Assembly: GCF_008123425.1 (NCBI RefSeq)
Contig: NZ_VSSS01000089.1
Location: 1 to 64,000, forward strand
DNA length: 64,000 bases
Origin: Bradyrhizobium rifense
Lineage (GTDB): Bacteria; Pseudomonadota; Alphaproteobacteria; Rhizobiales; Xanthobacteraceae
Direction: 5' to 3'
Position 1 is the stretch's first letter. Every line of letters starts with the position of its first letter. Positions 25,662 through 33,909 of this stretch are shown piece after piece. The translations under genes and the position numbers were made by a program. Below the pieces are notes generated by a model. The model did not search any database and was not told where the DNA came from. It was given only the letters and a program-made list of their open reading frames with translations.

Positions 25662-26538
25662 CCGCTACATCACGCCATTCCGGCATGACGGGTCCGGCAA
25701 GTTCCACCTGAAGACCTACAAGACCAACGAGAAGGGCGATCTGGACAAGGAGGCGGCGCAGGAGATTCTCGACGCCAACAAGAAGCGGCTGGTCGCGTTC
25801 CAGGAGAAGCTCTACGCCCAGGACCGCTGGTCGGTGTTGATCGTGTTCCAGGCGATGGATGCCGCCGGCAAGGACAGTGCGATCAAGGCGATCTTCGAGG
25901 GCATCAATCCGCAGGGCTGCGAGGTGTCTTCCTTCAAGGCACCGAGCAGCAAGGAGCTCGATCACGATTTCCTCTGGCGCCACGTCATCGCGCTGCCGGA
26001 GCGCGGCCATATCGGCATCTTCAACCGCTCGCATTACGAGGAATGCCTGGTGACGCGCGTGCACCCGGAGATCCTCGCCAAGGAGAAGCTGCCACAAAAG
26101 CTCGTCACCAGGAACATCTGGAAGGAGCGGTTCGAGGACATCTCCGCCTTCGAGCGCTATCTCAGTCGCAACGGCACCGTGGTGCTGAAATTCTTCCTCA
26201 ACCTCTCCAAGGAGGAGCAGCGCCAGCGTTTCCTCGACCGGCTGGAGGAGCCGGCCAAGCAGTGGAAGTTCTCGATGGACGACATCAAGGAGCGCGCCCT
26301 GTGGCCGCGCTACCAGGCAGTCTACCAGGACATCGTGCGCCACACGGCAACGCCGCATGCGCCGTGGTATGTCGTGCCCGCCGACCACAAATGGTTCGCC
26401 CGCGTGGTGATCGGCTCCGTCATCGTCGCGGAGCTCGAGAAACTGGATCTGCGCTTTCCGCGCGCCGACAAGGCCTCGGCGGCGGAGTTCGAGAACGTCC
26501 GCAAGGCGCTGGAGAAGGAAGGCAAGGGGAAGCGGTAA
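25621..26538 (+). CDS. ppk2: Polyphosphate kinase 2 family protein
   Basis: A 305-aa cytosolic P-loop kinase using polyphosphate to phosphorylate (d)NDP or NMP, or the reverse. Motifs: Walker A FQAMDAAGKDSAIK (about residues 78-91), the PPK2 block FKAPSSKELDHDFLWR, the GIFNRSHYEE block, and a basic lid RNIWKERFEDI. The length is that of class I/III PPK2; nucleotide preference is not readable. ATG 25621 has AAGGTG upstream and lies inside the livM 3' end, implying co-translation with the transporter operon. Confidence 0.9.
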   Translation: MSKKPSKSLAQELDRYITPFRHDGSGKFHLKTYKTNEKGDLDKEAAQEILDANKKRLVAFQEKLYAQDRWSVLIVFQAMDAAGKDSAIKAIFEGINPQGCEVSSFKAPSSKELDHDFLWRHVIALPERGHIGIFNRSHYEECLVTRVHPEILAKEKLPQKLVTRNIWKERFEDISAFERYLSRNGTVVLKFFLNLSKEEQRQRFLDRLEEPAKQWKFSMDDIKERALWPRYQAVYQDIVRHTATPHAPWYVVPADHKWFARVVIGSVIVAELEKLDLRFPRADKASAAEFENVRKALEKEGKGKR

Positions 26539-27047
26539 GGCGCGTCTCCGAACGATCTCCGCTCTCCCGGTTCTCGAAAACAACCCCATGCACAGTAGCC
26601 GACGGTCGCAAAATCAATGGCTTGACCGCCGGCTCAAACAACATTCGGAATTAGCGAATATCACTTGACCCGTCGGGCAAAACAGGGGCATGATGTCACC
26701 ATCGCGCCTCTTCACTTCAGCGGACAAATCCTCTGGTCGGTCGACGCGGAACCGCTCCGCAAATGTGATCCTCAGGCGGTCGATCCCGCTTGACAGTTTT
26801 ATGTCATGGGAGGACCATCGATGCGGTCGCAAACAAGCGACGCGTAACGTCCACATCATGAGCAAGGGGAGGTCTATGACTCCACCTCCGCAGATCCAGC
26901 CGCGTTAAGTGCGATGGAGCTCGTTCGGACTATCGCATAGCGGCAGAAACCGCGAACGGCACGCCGGGTTAAGGTTTAGTGGGCTGCATCAGCGAGGCAT
27001 AGCCCCTACCTGCCCGGCGCTGTGCGTTTTGGACCCTCGCGCGTCGA
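26539..27047. other. 509-bp intergenic region
   Basis: No gene of normal size is supported. There is a TTGACA at 26790-26795 and two tiny ORFs with good ribosome binding sites (8 codons at 26821 and 10 codons at 26876). The rest shows nothing I can name. Confidence 0.5.
26876..26908 (+). CDS. Possible 10-residue peptide with strong SD
   Basis: ATG 26876 encodes MTPPPQIQPR and stops at TAA 26908. It is preceded by AAGGGGAGG, as strong an SD as any in the window. It may be a leader peptide, a microprotein, or the relic of a longer gene. There is no downstream gene on this strand for 900 bp, which argues against attenuation. Confidence 0.25.
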   Translation: MTPPPQIQPR

Positions 27048-27671
27048 CTATGCTTTCTTCTGCACGCCGAAGAGATCACCGAGCCAATGATAATACACCG
27101 GCTGCTTCTCGTGCAGCGTGGCGCGGTCGTTGGGGGGACGGTCGACATTGCCCCAGAGGTAGAGGCTTCCCGTCACCGCAAAGAACTCCTGTACGTTCTT
27201 CAGCACGTAGGAGTCCGGCGGATAGAGTTCGTTCTGCCTGGCGATGCCGTAGAAGCGCACGAGGTCCGGATTCTCCAGCGCGCCCGGCAGGACGCGGAAA
27301 TGATAGGCGTGGAGCAGCTCGTGCAGCAGCACCGGCTTCTCCGGCGCAACGACGGCCGCGTCAACCGTGACGCCCTCGACCTTGGATGAGAAGTGTCCGC
27401 CGCCGTCGCCCTGTCCGGGCTTGACCGAGACCGGCTGACTTTTGAAGAAGGTCATGATCGCGGGCTTGGCGCCGCATTCGACGACGATGTCGATCTGATG
27501 CTTCAGCGATGCGACGACCTCCTTGATGTTCGGCTGGCCCTGCGCGGCGCTGGTGTCGACCGTGATGCCGCGATAGGTGAAGGTGGGTCCGCTCTGTGCG
27601 ACCGCGGATCGCGTGCCGAGCAGGACCGCAGCTCCCGCAAGCACGAGCCGGCGCCGATCGAAATCTGTCAT
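27048..27671 (-). CDS. Exported protein with HExxH zinc-protease motif
   Basis: A 207-aa protein. The N-terminus MTDFDRRRLVLAGAAVLLG with a cleavage region AVAQS looks like a signal peptide, with a twin-arginine-like DRRRLVL. The mature part carries HELLHAYH, a complete HExxH zinc motif. The rest (VDRPPNDRATL, YYHWLGDLFG) matches no family I can name; a secreted metallopeptidase is inferred. ATG 27671 has GGGGG upstream; a further in-frame start seven codons earlier would lengthen the n-region. It is divergent from the MscS-type channel gene. Confidence 0.68.
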   Translation of the reverse strand: MTDFDRRRLVLAGAAVLLGTRSAVAQSGPTFTYRGITVDTSAAQGQPNIKEVVASLKHQIDIVVECGAKPAIMTFFKSQPVSVKPGQGDGGGHFSSKVEGVTVDAAVVAPEKPVLLHELLHAYHFRVLPGALENPDLVRFYGIARQNELYPPDSYVLKNVQEFFAVTGSLYLWGNVDRPPNDRATLHEKQPVYYHWLGDLFGVQKKA

Positions 27672-27887
27672 GTGATGCCCCCGAATTCCCACAGCAATTT
27701 CTCATGCTTTTGCGACATTGACCATGACGCGGTTCCATCACATTTGCGTTGCAGCAAATGCCAAGAGATGGTCGCCTGATCGGCAAACTTCCGACACATG
27801 ATCGGGGCGAATAGCCCCATCCGACATGACGCAGTGCTTCGCGGTCACGATTCCGCCGGCGCATTTCATTTATTTTGGGGAATCCGC

Positions 27888-30224
27888 GTGTCGCACAAAT
27901 TTGTCTCGGCGCTTTTTGCAGCGCTCTTCCTCGCCATCTCGTCTTTCTCCCCAACTCACGCAGGGCCGCCTGCGCCGGCCGCCAATGGCACGGCCGCACT
28001 GTCGCCTGACGAGGCCAGGCGGGCGCTGGAGACGCTTCAGGACGACAAGAAGCGCGCCCAGATGATCGATACGCTGCGCGCGATCGCGAATGCGTCCGGT
28101 CCACAGCAGCCGGCACCCGCGCCCGAGCAGAAGTCACCGATCCCGCTGTCGGCGGACGGCCTCGGCGCGCAGCTTCTGCTCACGGTGTCCGAGCAGATCG
28201 GCGAGATCTCGCGCGATGTTGCCGACATGGCGCGGACGCTCACGCATTTTCCGGCATTCTACTACTGGATCGTGCGCACCGCGAATGATCCCGACGCTTA
28301 CAACCTCCTGATCGAGATCGCCTGGAAGCTGGCGCTGGTGTTCGGCTGTGCGCTTGCGGCCGAATGGGTGATCGTCCGCCTGATCCGGCGTCCGGTCGTC
28401 TTCCTCGAAGGGCGCGTGCCGCAGACCGCGCATCTGCCGGCACAGGCGCTGCCCATTGCCGATCCACCGTCATCGGTCGCCGATGTCACGCCATCGCCGG
28501 AATTGCACAAGCGCAGGCACAGCCTCGCGCGGGTCTGGCAGCTGTTGCTGCGGCTACCCTTCGTGCTGGGGCGGCTGTTGCTCGAACTGCTTCCGGTGGT
28601 CATTTTCGTTGGCAGCGCGACCGCACTGCTTGGAACGGAGATCGGCGAGCCCGCCACCGTCCGCCTCGTGATCCTTGCCGTCGTCAACGCCTATGCGTTC
28701 TCGCGCGGGCTGATTTGCGTCGTCCGTGCACTGGCCGGCCCGTTCGGCCTGTTTCCGGTGCGCGCAGAGACGGCAGCCTATATCGAGATCTGGGCGCGTC
28801 GCATCGTCGGCGTCAGTGTCACCGGCATTGCGTTCGCCAACGTCGCGCTGCTGCTCGGCCTGCATCGCGCCGGCTACGCGGCGCTCATTCGTATGGTAAT
28901 GCTGGTCGTGCACCTCTTCGTCGTCGTCATCATCCTGCAATGCCGCCGCCAGGTCGCCGATGCCATCCGCGCGCCTGCGGATCGGCAGGGGCTTGCGGCG
29001 CGCCTGCGCAATCGCATCGCCGGCGGCTGGCATTATCTGGCCATCGCGCTCGATCTGGCGCTGTGGGCGGTCTGGGCGTTGAACATCCGCAACGGCTATT
29101 CGCTGCTGCTGCAATATTTCGTCGGCACCATCGCGGTGGTGCTGATCACGCGGGTCGCGATCATGGTGACGCTGAGCCTGATCGATCGCGGCTTCCGCAT
29201 CCAGCCGGAAATCCTCCATCGTTTTCCGGGGTTGGAGATCCGCGCCAACCGCTATCTGCCGCTGCTGCGCAAGATTGTCTCCGGCGTGATCGCCTTCATC
29301 GGCTTCGTCGCCGCGCTCGAGGTCTGGGGCGTCGATGCCATCGTCTGGTTCTATGGCGGCCAGATCGGCGGCCGGCTGATTTCGGCGGTGGCGACGATCG
29401 GTGTTGCGGTGTTCATCGCCGCGGCGGTCTGGGAGGCCAGCAACGCGTTGCTGGACCGGCAGATCAATACGCTGTTGCGCGACGGACATTATGCCCGTGC
29501 CGCGCGGCTGCGAACCTTCCAGCCGATGCTGCGGACGGCACTGCTGTGCGTGATCGCGACCGTCGTCGGCCTCACGGCACTGAGCGAGATCGGCGTCAAT
29601 GTCGCGCCGCTGCTCGCGGGTGCCGGCATCGTCGGCATTGCCATCGGCTTCGGTTCGCAAAAGCTGGTGCAGGATCTCATCACTGGGCTTTTCCTGCTGC
29701 TGGAGAACACGGTCCAGGTCGGCGATACCGTCAGCGTGTCGGGCCTGTCAGGCGTGGTCGAGAACGTCTCGATCCGCACCATTCGCTTACGCGCCGGCGA
29801 CGGCGCCGTGCACATCGTGCCGTTCAGTGCGGTGACGACCATCACCAATGCCAGCCGTGGCGCCGGCAATGCCTCCGTTAGTATCAATGTCGCCTACAAG
29901 GAAGACACCGACCGGGCCGGCCAGATCCTCAAGGACATCGTCGAGGAGATGCGCCGCGAGACGGAATTCCGACCGTTGATCCGCGGCGACCTCGAACTCT
30001 GGGGCATCGACAAGGTCGATGGTGCCATGGTGTCGATCGTCGGCCAAATCCGTTGCACCGAGGCCGGCCGCTGGCCGGTCCAGCGCGAATTCAACCGCCG
30101 CATGAAGCTGCGCTTTCAGCAGAACGGCATCGAGGTCGCCTCGGCCACCCAGACCATTTTGATGCACGTTGCGCCGCCGGCCGATGTCGCGACCAATCTG
30201 ACGCCGCGGCGGGCGGCGGGATAA
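27888..30224 (+). CDS. Large MscS-family mechanosensitive channel
   Basis: A 778-aa protein. A cleavable signal peptide (ending PTHAGPP), a periplasmic region of ~120 residues and about ten membrane helices precede the C-terminal MscS module. That module includes the pore-helix/beta-domain block GIAIGFGSQKLVQDLITGLF and ENTVQVGDTVSVSG. It releases osmolytes when membrane tension rises; the architecture is of the YbdG/YbiO/MscK-like large class. Start GTG 27888 has the SD GGGGAA five bases before; an upstream in-frame ATG would spoil the signal peptide. Confidence 0.88.
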   Translation: MSHKFVSALFAALFLAISSFSPTHAGPPAPAANGTAALSPDEARRALETLQDDKKRAQMIDTLRAIANASGPQQPAPAPEQKSPIPLSADGLGAQLLLTVSEQIGEISRDVADMARTLTHFPAFYYWIVRTANDPDAYNLLIEIAWKLALVFGCALAAEWVIVRLIRRPVVFLEGRVPQTAHLPAQALPIADPPSSVADVTPSPELHKRRHSLARVWQLLLRLPFVLGRLLLELLPVVIFVGSATALLGTEIGEPATVRLVILAVVNAYAFSRGLICVVRALAGPFGLFPVRAETAAYIEIWARRIVGVSVTGIAFANVALLLGLHRAGYAALIRMVMLVVHLFVVVIILQCRRQVADAIRAPADRQGLAARLRNRIAGGWHYLAIALDLALWAVWALNIRNGYSLLLQYFVGTIAVVLITRVAIMVTLSLIDRGFRIQPEILHRFPGLEIRANRYLPLLRKIVSGVIAFIGFVAALEVWGVDAIVWFYGGQIGGRLISAVATIGVAVFIAAAVWEASNALLDRQINTLLRDGHYARAARLRTFQPMLRTALLCVIATVVGLTALSEIGVNVAPLLAGAGIVGIAIGFGSQKLVQDLITGLFLLLENTVQVGDTVSVSGLSGVVENVSIRTIRLRAGDGAVHIVPFSAVTTITNASRGAGNASVSINVAYKEDTDRAGQILKDIVEEMRRETEFRPLIRGDLELWGIDKVDGAMVSIVGQIRCTEAGRWPVQREFNRRMKLRFQQNGIEVASATQTILMHVAPPADVATNLTPRRAAG

Positions 30225-30315
30225 ATTTCCAGCTTGCCTCCGTTCACGCGGCAGCGTTCACTCACCCTCCAGTCCGCTGATGACATGCGGGCGAGAAGAA
30301 GCTTGGGAGTAGGTG

Positions 30316-31314
30316 ATGCGGGGGCTGTGGGCCGGATTGCGCGGTCATGTAATCGTCATGTGTGCGTTGATCGGATGTGCGGCGTGGAGCGCACCCGGCC
30401 AGGCCCAGTCGTTCCCCTCCCGTCCTATCACCCTGGTGGTCCCGTTCGCCGCCGGCGGGCCGACCGATACGCTGGCGCGGATCCTGTCGGAACGGATCGC
30501 AGCCGGGCTGCATGCGACGATCGTGGTCGAGAACGTCGCCGGCGCGTCCGGCAGCATCGCGGGCGCGCGCGTCGCGCGTGCGACGCCTGACGGCACCACC
30601 ATCACCATCGGCCATTGGGGCACCCATGTGCTCAACGGCGGGATCTTCAAGCTGCCGTATGATGTGGTCGCCGATTTCGAGCCGGTCGCGCTGGTGGCGA
30701 TGGGCACGCAGCTGATCGTCGGCCGGAAGTCGCTCGAGGCCAACAATCTGAAAGAGATGATTGCGTGGCTAAAGGCCAATCCCGGCAAGGCCACCGCGGG
30801 GACCGCCGGCGCCGGCACCGGCGCGCATGTTGCGGGTGTCTTCTTCAAGGAGAAGACCGGCACCGACTTCCAGTTCGTGCCCTATCGCGGTGCGGGGCCC
30901 GCCATGATCGACCTTGTCGCCGGACAGATCGATATCATGTTCGACCAGGCCTCGAACTCGCTGCCGCAATACAAGAACGGGGCGATCAAGGCGTTCGCGG
31001 TGACGTCGCCGACGCGGCTCGCATCCGCGCCCGACATTCCGACCGTCGACGAAGCGGGCCTGCCTGGCCTGTACATCTCCTATTGGCACGGCATCTGGGC
31101 ACCGAAGAACACGCCGAAGGAGATTGTCACAAAGCTCAACACGGCCATTGTCGCGGCCCTTGCCGACGCTTCCGTCAAGCAGCGCTTTGCCGAACTGGGC
31201 CAGGAGATTCCGCCGGCGGACCAGCAATCGCCCGCAGCGCTTGCCGCCTTCCAGAAGGCCGAGACCGAGAAATGGTGGCCGATCGTGAAGGCCGCGGACA
31301 TCAAGCCGGAATAG
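30316..31314 (+). CDS. TctC/Bug-type tripartite tricarboxylate transporter binding protein
   Basis: A 332-aa periplasmic protein. After the signal peptide (ending GQAQS), FPSRPITLVVPFAAGGPTDTLAR is the Bug-family opening, with IDIMFDQASNSLPQ and APDIPTVDEAGLPG further on. Such proteins bind carboxylated ligands and feed TctAB membrane partners, none of which is nearby, so it is an orphan component as is usual for this expanded family. ATG 30316 is preferred over the adjacent GTG 30313. Confidence 0.9.
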   Translation: MRGLWAGLRGHVIVMCALIGCAAWSAPGQAQSFPSRPITLVVPFAAGGPTDTLARILSERIAAGLHATIVVENVAGASGSIAGARVARATPDGTTITIGHWGTHVLNGGIFKLPYDVVADFEPVALVAMGTQLIVGRKSLEANNLKEMIAWLKANPGKATAGTAGAGTGAHVAGVFFKEKTGTDFQFVPYRGAGPAMIDLVAGQIDIMFDQASNSLPQYKNGAIKAFAVTSPTRLASAPDIPTVDEAGLPGLYISYWHGIWAPKNTPKEIVTKLNTAIVAALADASVKQRFAELGQEIPPADQQSPAALAAFQKAETEKWWPIVKAADIKPE

Positions 31315-31337
31315 CTGTACAGCGCCACAAGCACTGC

Positions 31338-31443
31338 TCCTCATCCTGAGGAGGCCGCGCAGCGGCCGTCTCGAAGGATGGCCGCCGGCAATATGGGGCC
31401 TTCATGGTTCGAGACGCGCGAAGACGCGCTCCTCACCATGAGG
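31338..31443. repeat. Composite palindromic repeat (CTCATCCTGAG type), copy 1
   Basis: Unit A runs CTCATCCTGAG ... CGTCTCGAAGGATG (31338-31380) and unit B runs TGGTTCGAGACG ... CTCACCATGAG (31404-31443). Unit B reads as a variant of the reverse complement of unit A. This is a common intergenic repeat style of Bradyrhizobium. A second copy with the units in reverse order lies after the malic enzyme gene. Confidence 0.75.
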
Positions 31444-31450
31444 GGCACGA

Positions 31451-31548
31451 GTTGCCCCGCGGCGTTAACCTTTTGCGCCGCCTGCAACGCAGTCTCTCGC
31501 GAAAATCTCGCTGCGGTGCGAGATCACAATCGCAGCGCAAGGGGCAAC
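31451..31548 (+). promoter_or_regulatory. Foldable leader upstream of the malic enzyme gene
   Basis: GTTGCCCC (31451-31458) is perfectly complementary to GGGGCAAC (31541-31548) and would close a 98-nt domain. Inside are GCGGCG/CGCCGC (31459-31464 with 31476-31481), CTGC/GCAG (31482-31485 with 31489-31492), and ATCTCGC/GCGAGAT (31505-31511 with 31518-31524). A second TCTCGC at 31495-31500 can compete for the same partner. It ends 69 nt before the GTG start. It does not match any RNA class I can name. Confidence 0.4.
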
Positions 31549-31617
31549 GTCCTTGATCTCGATGGAACGCTGGCCGACAATGTCTGCCCTTCAATAAGAA
31601 ACTCCCTGGGGGAATTC

Positions 31618-33270
31618 GTGAATAGACCTGCTCGGGTCAGCGCCCATTCGACATTATCCGATTCCGCGCACGGCATGACGCTGTTGCGCGACCCCCTGCT
31701 CAACAAGGGCACCGCTTTCACGGAAGAGGAGCGCGATACGCTCGGCTTGCGCGGCCTGCTGCCGCCCTGCGTGCTGACGATGGAGACGCAGGTCGAGCGC
31801 GTGCTCGTTAATCTGCGCACGCTGCCGACAGATCTGGAAAAATTCGTCGCGCTGAACGCGCTGCATGACCGCAACGAGGCGCTGTTCTTCCGCGTCGTGG
31901 TCGACAATATCGACGAGATCCAGCCGATCATCTACACGCCGACGGTCGGGCTCGCCTGCCAGAAATACGGCCTGATCTACCAGCGGCCGCGCGGCATGTT
32001 CATCTCCTCGCGCGACCGCGGCCAGATCGCGGACATCCTGAAGAACTGGCCCAATCCCGCAAAACTCATCGTCGTCACTGACGGCGAACGGATTTTGGGA
32101 CTTGGCGATCTCGGCGCCAACGGAATGGGTATCCCTGTCGGCAAGCTCTCGCTTTATTCTGCCTGTGCCGGTGTGCATCCCGAGCACTGCCTGCCGATCG
32201 TGCTCGACGTCGGCACCAACAACGAAGAGCTGTTGAACGATCCCTATTATCTCGGTCTGCGCGAACGACGGCTCACAGGGGAGGCCTATGACAGCTTCGT
32301 CGACGAGTTCATGACAGCCGCGCGAAAAACGTTTCCCGATGTGCTGATCCAGTTCGAGGATTTCGCCAACCATTCCGCGTTCAAGCTGCTGCACAAATAC
32401 CGGGATGAAGCCTGCGTCTTCAACGATGACATCCAGGGCACCGCAGCGGTTGCGCTCGCAGGCCTGTTTTCGGCGCTGCGGGTGAGTGGCGGCAAGCTCC
32501 GGGATCAGCGCATCCTGTTCCTCGGCGCCGGCGAGGCTGCGACCGGTATCGCCGATCTCGTCGTCTCCGCCATGATGGCGGAGGGCGCAACAGAAGCCGA
32601 TGCGCTCCGGCGCAACTGGCTGGTGGATTCCCGCGGCCTCGTCGTCAGCGGCCGCGATGGTTTGCACGGCCACAAGCTCCGTTATGCCCATAAGGATCAG
32701 GCGCCGATCGCCGACTTCCTCACCGCGATCAAGACGCTGAAGCCGACGGCGATCATCGGCGTTGCCGCGGTGGGCGGCGCCTTCACGCCCGAGGTGCTCA
32801 AGGCGATGGCCGAGCTCAACGAGCAGCCGATCGTGTTCGCGCTGTCCAACCCGACCTCGAAGGCCGAGTGCTCGGCGGAGGATGCCTATCGTTACACCCA
32901 GGGCCGCGCGCTGTTTGCCTGCGGCAGCCCCTATGATCCGGTCAAGCTCAACGGCCGCACCTTTGTGCCGCGCCAGGGTAACAACTCCTACATCTTCCCC
33001 GGCGTCGGCCTCGGCGTCATCGCCAGCCGCTCGCGGCTCGTGACCGACGAGATGTTCATGGCGGCGGCCCATACGCTCGCCAATTGCGTCGGCAAGGAGG
33101 ACCTCGATCAGGGCAGCCTCTATCCCGCGCTGCCCCGCATCCGCGAGGTCTCGGCCCGCATCGCGGTGGCCGTCGCTGATGTCGCCTATCAGCGCGGGCT
33201 CGCGGATGGACCCGCGCCCAACGATGTCAAGGGCCTGATCCAGTCGCAGATGTACGAGCCGAAGTACTAA
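31618..33270 (+). CDS. NAD-dependent malic enzyme
   Basis: A 550-aa enzyme decarboxylating malate to pyruvate with reduction of NAD. It is of the SfcA/MaeA type without the phosphotransacetylase-like C-terminal extension of rhizobial DME. Conserved blocks: IIYTPTVGLACQKYG, VVTDGERILGLGDLG, FEDFANHSAF (metal site), FNDDIQGTAAV and FLGAGEAATG (cofactor Rossmann motif). GTG 31618 with SD GGGGGAA is chosen; earlier in-frame starts fall in the repeat. Two composite repeats bracket the gene. Confidence 0.92.
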   Translation: MNRPARVSAHSTLSDSAHGMTLLRDPLLNKGTAFTEEERDTLGLRGLLPPCVLTMETQVERVLVNLRTLPTDLEKFVALNALHDRNEALFFRVVVDNIDEIQPIIYTPTVGLACQKYGLIYQRPRGMFISSRDRGQIADILKNWPNPAKLIVVTDGERILGLGDLGANGMGIPVGKLSLYSACAGVHPEHCLPIVLDVGTNNEELLNDPYYLGLRERRLTGEAYDSFVDEFMTAARKTFPDVLIQFEDFANHSAFKLLHKYRDEACVFNDDIQGTAAVALAGLFSALRVSGGKLRDQRILFLGAGEAATGIADLVVSAMMAEGATEADALRRNWLVDSRGLVVSGRDGLHGHKLRYAHKDQAPIADFLTAIKTLKPTAIIGVAAVGGAFTPEVLKAMAELNEQPIVFALSNPTSKAECSAEDAYRYTQGRALFACGSPYDPVKLNGRTFVPRQGNNSYIFPGVGLGVIASRSRLVTDEMFMAAAHTLANCVGKEDLDQGSLYPALPRIREVSARIAVAVADVAYQRGLADGPAPNDVKGLIQSQMYEPKY

Positions 33271-33288
33271 AGGGGAGAGCTCGGCCTG

Positions 33289-33401
33289 CATGGTTCGAGA
33301 CGCCCGCTTAGGCGGGCTCCTCACCATGAGGGTCTGGCATCTCGCTGCAAACGCGACCTCATCCTGAGGGCCCGCCGCAGGCGGGCGTCTCGAAGGATGG
33401 G
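33289..33401. repeat. Composite palindromic repeat, copy 2 (reverse unit order)
   Basis: Unit B (CATGGTTCGAGACG ... CTCACCATGAGG, 33289-33332) is followed by unit A (CCTCATCCTGAGG ... CGTCTCGAAGGATG, 33357-33398). The loops differ from copy 1 (GCCCGC/GCGGGC here), so the copies share ends rather than centres. Confidence 0.75.
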
Positions 33402-33478
33402 CCGCAGGCAAGCTGCCCGCGGCCGGCCGGTTCCGCCGGAATCGCCGTTGTCTGCCCGCGCCTGATGTGCGACGGTCC

Positions 33479-33488
33479 GTAACGTTAC
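33479..33488. promoter_or_regulatory. Candidate BlaI operator 1
   Basis: GTAACGTTAC is a perfect palindrome 28 bp before the blaI-type ATG. Its minus-strand context TTGTAACGTTACGG matches the site upstream of the serine hydrolase at 13 of 14 positions. A CGTTAGGTA element follows at 33502-33510. Confidence 0.6.
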
Positions 33489-33516
33489 AAGAATCTCAAG
33501 CCGTTAGGTAAGCCAC

Positions 33517-33909
33517 ATGGACGATCGTTTGCCCGACCTGGGCGATCTCGAGCACGAGGTCATGCAATTGGTATGGGCCCATGGGCCGGTCACGGCCGAA
33601 ATCGTGCGCGAGCGGCTATCGCGACGCCTGAAGGAATCGACGGTGCGGACGGTGCTGCGCCGGCTGGAAGAAAAGGGCTATGCTCGTCACACCGTGGACG
33701 GGCGTACCTACGTCTACCACGCGGCCGAAGAGCGGGCCCGCGTTGCAGCCAAGGCGGTGCAGCGCATCGTCGACTGGTTCTGCAACGGCTCGATGGAGGA
33801 GGTCCTCGTCGGCATGGTGGACAATGCGATGCTCGACCAGCAGCAATTGCGTGCGCTGGCCGACCAGGTGGCCAAGGCGAAGAAGGCAAGGGGAGTGAAG
33901 AAAGAATGA
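33517..33909 (+). CDS. BlaI/MecI/CopY-family transcriptional repressor
   Basis: A 130-aa repressor. The winged-helix DNA-binding domain covers residues ~8-80 (LGDLEHEVMQLVWAHGP, ESTVRTVLRRLEEKGY with the recognition helix, then the wing GRTYVYHAA), followed by the helical dimerisation/cleavage region. In staphylococci the homologue is cut by the BlaR1 protease domain to derepress beta-lactamase. Here the partner gene follows immediately, sharing ATGA (33906-33909). A palindrome 28 bp upstream suggests autoregulation. Confidence 0.92.
   Translation: MDDRLPDLGDLEHEVMQLVWAHGPVTAEIVRERLSRRLKESTVRTVLRRLEEKGYARHTVDGRTYVYHAAEERARVAAKAVQRIVDWFCNGSMEEVLVGMVDNAMLDQQQLRALADQVAKAKKARGVKKE

Noticed and set aside
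31654..33411. 585-codon minus-strand open frame over the malic enzyme gene
   Set aside because: Composition and phase are those of an antisense shadow; it also runs through the intergenic repeat.
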